DNA of 54,530 nucleotides from positions 1-54,530 of the forward strand of contig NZ_AKJA01000120.1 of assembly GCF_000282575.1 (NCBI RefSeq). The letters are read 5' to 3'. This document shows, in pieces, positions 49,261 to 54,530 of this stretch; position 1 is the stretch's first letter, and each line of letters begins with the position of its first letter. This DNA is from Herbaspirillum sp. YR522. GTDB lineage: Bacteria > Pseudomonadota > Gammaproteobacteria > Burkholderiales > Burkholderiaceae_D. Below the pieces are notes generated by a model. It was not told where the DNA came from. It ran no database searches and worked only from the letters and a program-made list of their open reading frames with translations. Made by a program: the position numbers and the translations under genes.

Positions 49261-51455
49261 TACGGCCCCTGCCCGCGGCGCTGCTGGCGGCGGCCTTGCT
49301 GGGGCCGCCGGCGGCGCAGGCGGCGCCCGGGTTCGCCGAGGTCAAGCGCGACTTCGTGCCGTCCGAGGCCAGCCTGCTCGACCGCCACGGCGAGTTGCTG
49401 CAGCGCCAGCGGGTCGACATGGACCAACGCAAGCTGTCCTGGGTCAGCCTGGAAGACGTATCGCCGGCCATGCGGCGCTCGCTGGTGGCGTCCGAGGACC
49501 GGCGCTTCTACCAGCACAGCGGAATCGACTGGAACGCCGTGGCGGCCTCGGCCTGGGGCAACCTGTGGCATAGCCGCACGCGCGGCGCATCGACCATCAC
49601 GATGCAACTGGCTGGCTTGCTGCACGACGACCTGCGCCGCAAGTCCAATGCCCGCTCGCTCAGCCAGAAGCTGTCGCAAGCGTGGGTGGCCCAGGGCTTG
49701 GAGCGCAGCTGGCGCAAGGACCAGATCCTGGAAGCCTATCTCAACCTGGTCGCGTTCCGGGGGGAACTGGTGGGCGTGCACGCGCTGTCGCGCGTGATGT
49801 TCGGCAAGCACCCCAGCGGGCTCAACGAGAGCGAGGCGGCGGTCGCCGTGGCGCTCATCCGCGGCCCCAACGCCACGCCGCGCCGGGTGGCCGAGCGGGC
49901 CTGCGCCATCCTCAAGGACGAAGGCGTGCCCGAGCAGTGCCAGGGCCTGGAAGGACGCACCGAGCTCTACCTGGCGCGCGCTACGGCACGACGCGACCTG
50001 CCGGGGGCCAGCGATGCGCCGCAACTGGCGCCGCACCTGGCGCGCAAGCTGCTGGAGCGGCCCGGGCAGCAGTTGCGTTCCACGCTCGATGCCCCGCTGC
50101 AGCGTTTTGCCAACCAGGCCTTGCGGCGCCAGTTATCGGGCCTGGTCGAGCGCAATATCGAAGATGGCGCCGTGATCGTGATCGACAACGCCAGCGGCGA
50201 AGTGCTGGCCTGGGTCGGTTCCAGCGGCAGCCTGTCGGGGGCCGCCGATGTCGACGGCGTGGTCGCGCAGCGCCAGGCGGGATCCACCCTCAAGCCGTTC
50301 CTGTACGAGCAGGCGATCGAGAACCGGTGGTTGACGGCGGCCTCGCTGCTGGACGATTCGCCGGTCAACCTGGCGACGACGGCCGGGCTGTATGTTCCGC
50401 AGAACTACGACAAGCAGTTCAAGGGGTTGGTCAGCCTGCGCACGGCGCTGGGTTCGTCGCTCAATATCCCGGCGGTACGCACGCTGGTGATGGTCACGCC
50501 GGAGCGGTTTTTCCAGCGCCTGCAGGCGCTCGGATTCAACCTGCGCGAGAACGGCGACTACTACGGCTACAGCCTGGCGCTGGGCAGCGCCGACGTGACC
50601 CTGGCCAATCTTGCCAATGCCTATCGCGCCTTGGCCAACCAGGGGCGTTACTCGCCGCTGCGCACGCGGCTGGAACAGGGTGGGGCAGTGCGACCGGTGC
50701 AGGTGATGAACCCCGAGGCCAGCTTCATCGTTGGCGACATCCTGTCCGACCGCAGCGCAAGGGCGCGCACCTTCGGCCTGGAAAACGCGCTGGCCACGCG
50801 CATGTGGAGCGCCGTCAAGACCGGTACCTCCAAGGACATGCGCGACAACTGGTGTGTCGGCTATTCGACCCGTTATACGGTCGGGGTGTGGGTCGGCAAT
50901 GCGTCCGGCGCGCCGATGTGGGACGTCTCGGGCGTGACCGGTGCGGCGCCGGTCTGGCAAGAGGTGATGCAATACCTGCACAGCGCGCGCGGCACGCCGA
51001 TGAAGGTCGCCGTGCCTGGCACGCCTGCCGGCGTCGTGGCGCGCACCATCCACTACCAGGACCAGATCGAGGCCAGCCGCACCGAATATTTCCTGCCTGG
51101 CACCGCGCAGGACGATATTCGCGTAGCGCGCGGCGCCGACATCCGCACCGCCATCGCCTATCCGACGGCGGGCATGCTGAGCGCGCTCGACCCCGACATT
51201 CCGCCGCAGCGCCAGCGCATCCGTTTCCGGGCGCAGGGCGTGCCGGCCGGCAGCCGCTGGGTGCTCGATGGCAAGACCATTCCCGAATCGATGCGGGTGC
51301 AGGGTTCGCGCGATGAGCTGCTGGCCGACTGGATGCCATGGCCGGGCAGGCATCTGCTGGTGTTGCAGGATAGCGCGGGGGCGCAGCTCGATAGCGTGCG
51401 CTTCGAGGTCCGGGGGGCGGTGGAGCGGGCGCAGGTCGAGCCCGCCAGGAAGTGA
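49257..51455 (+). CDS. pbpC: Penicillin-binding protein 1C
   Basis: Bifunctional peptidoglycan synthase (732 aa). The glycosyltransferase domain has the catalytic E80 (VASEDRRFYQH) and GASTITMQLA. The transpeptidase domain has S343-x-x-K346 (GSTLKPF), S401-L-N and K521-T-G. A C-terminal BiPBP-C domain (IRFRAQGVPAGSRWVLDGK) follows. The GTG start overlaps the preceding TGA (GTGA), so translation is coupled. The N-terminus lacks a cytoplasmic tail and ends in AAQAA, which looks like a cleavable signal rather than a membrane anchor. Pairing with alpha-2-macroglobulin suggests wall repair after protease attack. Confidence 0.95.
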   Translation: MIRPLPAALLAAALLGPPAAQAAPGFAEVKRDFVPSEASLLDRHGELLQRQRVDMDQRKLSWVSLEDVSPAMRRSLVASEDRRFYQHSGIDWNAVAASAWGNLWHSRTRGASTITMQLAGLLHDDLRRKSNARSLSQKLSQAWVAQGLERSWRKDQILEAYLNLVAFRGELVGVHALSRVMFGKHPSGLNESEAAVAVALIRGPNATPRRVAERACAILKDEGVPEQCQGLEGRTELYLARATARRDLPGASDAPQLAPHLARKLLERPGQQLRSTLDAPLQRFANQALRRQLSGLVERNIEDGAVIVIDNASGEVLAWVGSSGSLSGAADVDGVVAQRQAGSTLKPFLYEQAIENRWLTAASLLDDSPVNLATTAGLYVPQNYDKQFKGLVSLRTALGSSLNIPAVRTLVMVTPERFFQRLQALGFNLRENGDYYGYSLALGSADVTLANLANAYRALANQGRYSPLRTRLEQGGAVRPVQVMNPEASFIVGDILSDRSARARTFGLENALATRMWSAVKTGTSKDMRDNWCVGYSTRYTVGVWVGNASGAPMWDVSGVTGAAPVWQEVMQYLHSARGTPMKVAVPGTPAGVVARTIHYQDQIEASRTEYFLPGTAQDDIRVARGADIRTAIAYPTAGMLSALDPDIPPQRQRIRFRAQGVPAGSRWVLDGKTIPESMRVQGSRDELLADWMPWPGRHLLVLQDSAGAQLDSVRFEVRGAVERAQVEPARK

Positions 51456-51485
51456 GTCGCGCCCGGATGCACGGCAGGCGATGCG

Positions 51486-52397
51486 CTACAGCGTCGCCGT
51501 GACCGCCGCGATCGACTCGCGCAGCCATGCCTGGGCCGGATTGCCATCGCTTCGCCGATGCCAGATCAGGTGAAACTCGATCGGTGGCAACGCCACCGGC
51601 GGTGCGAACATGACCAACTGGTTGCCGACCGGGGAATTGAGCGCCACGCGCTTGAGCACGGTCGCGCTCATCTGGGTGCGCGCTACCACGGCAGGCACGG
51701 CAAACATCTGCGGCAAGGTCAGCGCCAGCGTGCGCTGCCTGTTCAGCTGCGCCAGCGCCTGATCCACCAGGCCATGCCGCTGGCCTTCGGGCGAGGCCAG
51801 CACATGCACCAGCGACAGGTAGGTCTGCAAGGTCATGGCGCGGCGCGCTGCCGGATGATCGCGGGCGATGATGGTGGTGAATTCGTCGCTGAGAACCGGG
51901 CGGGTCAGGATGCGTCCTTCCGCCGACGTGGGCGGCACGCCGATGGCGACATCGATGGCGCCCGCGTCGAGCAGCGACACCGCGTCATCGCGGTCATTGA
52001 ACGCATGCACATGGATGGTCACTCCCGGTGCCTGGATCGCCACCGCTTCCAGCAGCGCCGGCAGGACCACGAAAGCAGCGTAGTCGGACATGCCCAGGTG
52101 ATAGGACAGTGATGCCTTCTCGGGCGCAAAGGGCGACTTCGTCACCAATGCCGCTTCGATCTGGCGTAGCGCCTGGGTAATCGGCTCGGCCAGCTCACGC
52201 GCGCGTGGCGTGGGCAGGAGCCCATCGGCGCTGCGCAGGAACAACTGGTCTGCCAGCAGCAGCCGCAGGCGCGACAGGGCCGCGCTCATGGCCGGCTGGC
52301 TCACGCCTACCTGGGTTGCGGCGCGCGTCACGTTGCGCTCGCTCATCAGGGCGTCGAACGCCGCCAGCAGGTTCAAGTCGATGCCATGAAAATCCAT
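51486..52397 (-). CDS. LysR-type transcriptional regulator (NodD/SyrM-like domain)
   Basis: A 303-aa LTTR. The HTH (DLNLLAAFDALMSERNVTRAATQVGVSQPAMSAALSRLR) is of the NodD/PcpR-like subgroup. The effector domain begins near residue 95. It is divergent from a cyclase-oxidoreductase pair, which it probably regulates. It is convergent with pbpC, 30 bp away. The effector is unknown. Confidence 0.93.
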   Translation of the reverse strand: MDFHGIDLNLLAAFDALMSERNVTRAATQVGVSQPAMSAALSRLRLLLADQLFLRSADGLLPTPRARELAEPITQALRQIEAALVTKSPFAPEKASLSYHLGMSDYAAFVVLPALLEAVAIQAPGVTIHVHAFNDRDDAVSLLDAGAIDVAIGVPPTSAEGRILTRPVLSDEFTTIIARDHPAARRAMTLQTYLSLVHVLASPEGQRHGLVDQALAQLNRQRTLALTLPQMFAVPAVVARTQMSATVLKRVALNSPVGNQLVMFAPPVALPPIEFHLIWHRRSDGNPAQAWLRESIAAVTATL

Positions 52398-52404
52398 ATA
52401 TCGA

Positions 52405-52412
52405 ATAATTAT
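52405..52412. promoter_or_regulatory. AT-rich palindrome in the lysR/cyclase intergenic region
   Basis: ATAATTAT, flanked by TAT and ATA half-sites, lies just upstream of the lysR start in a strikingly AT-rich patch. It is a plausible LysR binding site and/or -10 region for the divergent genes. Confidence 0.35.
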
Positions 52413-52490
52413 CTATAAAGGTTATTTGTTGGACTGATTTTACTCCACGTCGCACACTGCGTGACTTCTCCACCACGCAATGAGCACACC

Positions 52491-52936
52491 ATGAACATCT
52501 CCGACCGAACTGCCGAGCAACGCATGGCGATCGAACGCCAGGCCGTCGAGACGCTGTATCGCGCTTTCAGCGAGAACGCCCCGAGCTGGTTGACGCCGTA
52601 TTGGCGCCGGATTGGGACGACATTCCGATGGCGCCCGGCCAGGAGCCCGGACCGCAGGGCATCAAGCCCATCATCGGCAGCCTCGCCGCAGCCTTCCCCG
52701 ACGTGAAGATCGTCATTCACGATCTGCTGCAGGTGCCGGGGCGTGTCGCCGTGCGCGCCGAGATCAGCGGCACCCACCAGGGGCCGATCTTCGGTATTGC
52801 GCCCACCGGCAAGCACGTCAGCTTCCGTCTGCATGAATTCCACGCCCTCGACGGCGCCCGGATCACGACCACCTGGCATATGGAGGACTGGTTCGGCCTG
52901 TTCCTCCAGCTCGGCCAGTTCCCGCCGCAATCCTGA
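52491..52936 (+). pseudogene. SnoaL-like ester cyclase, frameshifted
   Basis: The gene is split between two frames. From ATG 52491 the protein reads normally to YRAFSEN, then goes out of frame; the continuation ELVDAVLAPDWDDIPMAPG...FGLFLQLGQFPP is in the -1 frame up to the TGA at 52934-52936. Adding one base at about 52577-52578 restores a 148-aa NTF2-fold protein of the SnoaL-like polyketide cyclase/ester cyclase family, with the typical AFPDVKIVIHDLL and VAVRAEISGTHQG segments. It is either a recent null mutation or a sequencing error. The downstream frame has its own ATG (52601) but would lack the first helix. Confidence 0.85.
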
Positions 52937-52955
52937 TGCACGAACGGAGATAACG

Positions 52956-53876
52956 ATGAAAGCAGCAGTCATTACCGGCTTCGGTGGCCCCGAAGTCGTC
53001 ACGATCGCCGAAGTGCCGCCGGGCTCGGCATTGCAGCCGCACCAGGTGGCGCTGCGGATAGAAGCGGCCAGCGCCAATCCGCTGGACCTGAAGATCCTGG
53101 CGGGCTACATGCAGCAAGTCTTTCCGGTGAGCTTCCCCTATGTGCCGGGCACCGACTTCAGCGGCGTGGTGGTAGCCACCGGCGCCGAGGTGAGCCATCT
53201 GCAACGCGGCACGCGGGTATTCGGTCGCTGCGCGCCCACTGCGGGTGGCGCCTTCGCGCAGCACCTCTGCATCGACGCGCAGCAGTTGTGCGTGATGCCG
53301 GCGGAGATGAGTTTCGAGCAGGCCGCTTCGCTTGCGTCCACCTATGGCACGGCGCGTCAGGCGCTGTTCGACAACGGCAAGCTGGCGCGCGGCCAACGGG
53401 TACTGATCCACGCCGGGGCCGGCGGCGTGGGCAGCATGGCGGTGCAGCTGGCGCACCTGGCGGGTGCCTACGTGATCGCCACGGCCTCGGCCGCAAACAC
53501 GGCGTTGGTGATGGGCCTGGGCGCTGACGAAGTGATCGACTATCGCACGTCGGCCATGTCGCAGGTACGCGACATCGATCTGGTGCTCGATACGATCGGC
53601 GGTGCCACCTTGCAGCGTTCGTGGCCGATGGTGAGAGCGGGCGGTCGCATCGTCACGCTGGTGGAGTTCGGGATCGCGCCGGTCAACGGCGTGCATGCTC
53701 AATCCGTGTTCTTCGCCGATGCCGCACCCGCCTTGCCCGAGGCTGTCGGGCAGTTCCAGGCGGGCAGGCTGCAGATCATCATCGATTCGATTTTTGCATT
53801 GCCTGATACCCGTGCGGCGCTGGAGAAACTGGCCACCGGTCATGCGCGCGGCAAGGTGGTGATTCGCATGCGGTGA
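52956..53876 (+). CDS. NADPH:quinone oxidoreductase-like MDR family enzyme
   Basis: A 306-aa zinc-independent medium-chain dehydrogenase/reductase. The GroES-like N-terminal domain (PHQVALRIEAASANPLDLKI...PYVPGTDFSGVV) and Rossmann domain (LIHAGAGGVGSMAVQLA, VIDYR) resemble quinone reductase/zeta-crystallin. No zinc-ligand pattern is seen. I chose ATG 52956 with CGGAGA upstream; in-frame codons further upstream belong to the cyclase region. It is probably co-transcribed with the cyclase and controlled by the divergent LysR. Confidence 0.93.
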   Translation: MKAAVITGFGGPEVVTIAEVPPGSALQPHQVALRIEAASANPLDLKILAGYMQQVFPVSFPYVPGTDFSGVVVATGAEVSHLQRGTRVFGRCAPTAGGAFAQHLCIDAQQLCVMPAEMSFEQAASLASTYGTARQALFDNGKLARGQRVLIHAGAGGVGSMAVQLAHLAGAYVIATASAANTALVMGLGADEVIDYRTSAMSQVRDIDLVLDTIGGATLQRSWPMVRAGGRIVTLVEFGIAPVNGVHAQSVFFADAAPALPEAVGQFQAGRLQIIIDSIFALPDTRAALEKLATGHARGKVVIRMR

Positions 53877-53897
53877 CGATTCGCTGGCAGGGAAGCG

Positions 53898-53987
53898 CCT
53901 TCGGTGAGCAAGCCCGCAGGGCCGTATCGAAGACGCACGGATGGTGATCCTTCGATACGCTGCTGCGCAGCTACTCAGGCCGAACGG
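53898..53987. repeat. REP-like inverted repeat, copy 1
   Basis: Imperfect arms of about 38 bp (left from CCTTCGG, right ending CCGAACGG) with inner GTATCGAAG/CTTCGATAC and a loop containing GCACGGATGGTGAT. It is about 85% similar to copy 2 by eye. Confidence 0.75.
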
Positions 53988-54079
53988 GGAATGAATATCA
54001 AAGGAAAAACCGGACGGTCCGAACGGTATCTGGTTTACCGACCGAGGCTTGAATCAAAATATCGACCCTGTGTAGCATC

Positions 54080-54172
54080 CCGTTCGGACTGAGTAGGCCC
54101 GCAGGGCCGTATCGAAGACGCATGGATGGTGATCCTTCGATGCGCTGCTGCGCAGCTACCCAGGCCGAACGG
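54080..54172. repeat. REP-like inverted repeat, copy 2
   Basis: Arms start with CCGTTCGG (54080-54087) and end with CCGAACGG (54165-54172). The body matches copy 1, offset by 182 bp. The flank after each copy (ATATyArAGGAAAAA) is also shared, so the unit duplicated is larger than the hairpin. Confidence 0.75.
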
Positions 54173-54204
54173 GGGGAGGGATATTAGAGGAAAAAGCCGA
54201 TCAT

Positions 54205-54236
54205 CCTGAGTAGCCGCGCAGCGGCGTACCGAAGGA
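54205..54236. repeat. REP-like half element, copy 3
   Basis: CCTGAGTAGC...GTACCGAAGGA corresponds to a single arm of copies 1 and 2. Confidence 0.55.
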
Positions 54237-54241
54237 GGGCT

Positions 54242-54311
54242 CCAAAACGCAAAAGGCCGACTGGCTTTCGCCAATCGACCTTTTATGTTTTGGTGCCCAC
54301 GGAGGGACTCG
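54242..54311. repeat. 70-bp direct repeat, copy A (tRNA-Leu 3' end + terminator)
   Basis: Identical to 54397-54466 over 70 bp. It contains the terminator hairpin (54251-54284) and the last 21 nt of the tRNA-Leu gene including CCA, read on the - strand. Confidence 0.9.
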
Positions 54312-54395
54312 GTCACGTTCCGCGACCCCGGCTGGCCTTGCAAGGCCAGCCTTTCTCGTCCCCCCGCAAAGCGCGCAGGCGCTTTGCTCGTGGGC
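54291..54395 (-). other. tRNA-Leu-like structured element (pseudo-tRNA)
   Basis: On the - strand the element begins GCCCACG and ends CGTGGGC-A-CCA, exactly the acceptor stem, discriminator and CCA of the neighbouring tRNA-Leu. The interior is not a tRNA: it holds a 9-bp hairpin (54366-54387), a 22-bp perfect palindrome (54330-54351) and a small hairpin near 54311-54327. It is followed by its own terminator copy. Either a decayed tandem tRNA or a structured RNA; I cannot tell which. Confidence 0.45.
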
Positions 54396-54396
54396 C

Positions 54397-54466
54397 CCAA
54401 AACGCAAAAGGCCGACTGGCTTTCGCCAATCGACCTTTTATGTTTTGGTGCCCACGGAGGGACTCG
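54397..54466. repeat. 70-bp direct repeat, copy B
   Basis: Perfect copy of 54242-54311 at a 155-bp offset. Here it is attached to the intact tRNA-Leu gene. Confidence 0.9.
54405..54439 (-). terminator. Terminator of tRNA-Leu
   Basis: On the - strand a 15-bp stem (with two G-U pairs) and GAAA tetraloop ends in TTTT, followed by GCGTTTTG. It starts 6 nt after the CCA. An identical copy lies at 54251-54284. Confidence 0.85.
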
Positions 54467-54530
54467 AACCCCCACACCTCGCGGCACATGGACCTGAACC
54501 ATGCGCGTCTACCAATTCCGCCACGTGGGC
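54446..54530 (-). tRNA. tRNA-Leu (anticodon CAG)
   Basis: 85 nt including encoded CCA. Acceptor GCCCACG/CGTGGGC, D-arm with GGTAGACGC, anticodon stem CATGG/CCATG with loop TTCAGGT (anticodon CAG), a long type II variable arm, and T-arm GGGGGTTCGAGTCCC are all visible. It begins at the last base of the window. Confidence 0.97.

Larger units (their letters stand above)
53877..54445. other. Non-coding repeat-rich region before tRNA-Leu
   Basis: About 570 bases with no credible gene. It contains two full REP-like hairpins, one half copy, a 70-bp direct repeat carrying a tRNA 3' end plus terminator, and a 22-bp perfect palindrome. Short open frames here read through repeats and the tRNA and have no coding support. 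Confidence 0.85.

Noticed and set aside
52560-52600. Programmed ribosomal frameshift in the cyclase gene
   Set aside because: No slippery heptamer or downstream structure is evident, and programmed frameshifting is not known in this family; mutation or sequencing error is simpler.
53898-54172. CRISPR array (repeats near the window end)
   Set aside because: Only two to three long, imperfect palindromic copies with no regular short spacers and no cas genes.
54242-54466. attL/attR flanking an integrated element
   Set aside because: Only 85 bp lie between the two copies and there is no integrase gene, so no element is present. A past excision cannot be excluded.
54285-54497. Short open frame reading through the repeats and tRNA-Leu (ends near TPTPRGTWT)
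   Set aside because: A translated tRNA gene; this is a well-known mis-annotation pattern.

Overview
The window is a 54.5 kb piece of a high-GC betaproteobacterial chromosome. The combination of sucAB-lpdA-zapE, surE-pcm-nlpD-rpoS, and ndk-rlmN-rodZ-ispG-hisS-yfgM-bamB-der-hfq-hflX-hflKC-hisZ-purA is typical of Burkholderiales. Protein style and REP-like intergenic repeats suggest Oxalobacteraceae (a Herbaspirillum or Massilia relative). This taxonomic placement is inference; no 16S gene is present. Most of the DNA is core housekeeping sequence, densely packed on the + strand, with no prophage, IS element or CRISPR array.

Layout. 1-2384: the C-terminal part of a secreted glycine-rich, Ig-like adhesin, cut by the window edge. 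2385-8568: 2-oxoglutarate dehydrogenase complex (sucA, sucB, lpdA), with a ~100 bp hairpin element and a terminator separating lpdA from sucAB. 8696-10769: zapE, a secreted coiled-coil protein of unknown function and a DUF465 mini-protein. 10844-19355: a DinG-type Fe-S helicase, a PilZ c-di-GMP receptor, the stationary-phase cluster surE-pcm-nlpD-rpoS, and rlmD. 19418-20110: a Bax-inhibitor-1 family membrane protein on the - strand. 20347-28015: ndk, rlmN, rodZ, ispG, hisS, yfgM, bamB. 28033-36483: der, hfq, hflX, hflK, hflC, hisZ, purA and a purine phosphoribosyltransferase. 36622-40942: a bacteriophytochrome histidine kinase, its single-domain response regulator and a convergent REC-kinase-REC hybrid. 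41166-43336: an MFS exporter divergent from a LysR regulator. 43444-51455: an alpha-2-macroglobulin (thioester type) and penicillin-binding protein 1C pair. 51486-53876: a second LysR gene divergent from a frameshifted SnoaL-like cyclase and a quinone-oxidoreductase-like MDR enzyme. 53877-54530: REP-like repeats and a tRNA-Leu(CAG) gene whose 3' end and terminator are duplicated.

Themes. Central metabolism, RNA modification, membrane biogenesis and stationary-phase survival make up the core. The accessory parts are sensory and envelope functions: red-light sensing, c-di-GMP sensing, protease trapping with wall repair, and drug or metabolite export. The observations most worth following up are: a histidine-alternating tail on HisRS; a tRNA-Leu-derived, acceptor-stem-bearing structured element; a large intercistronic hairpin inside the TCA operon; the phytochrome-RR-hybrid kinase set with converging, overlapping stop codons; and a one-base frameshift in an otherwise well-conserved cyclase gene. 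I do not see a clearly new multi-gene defence or mobile system here.
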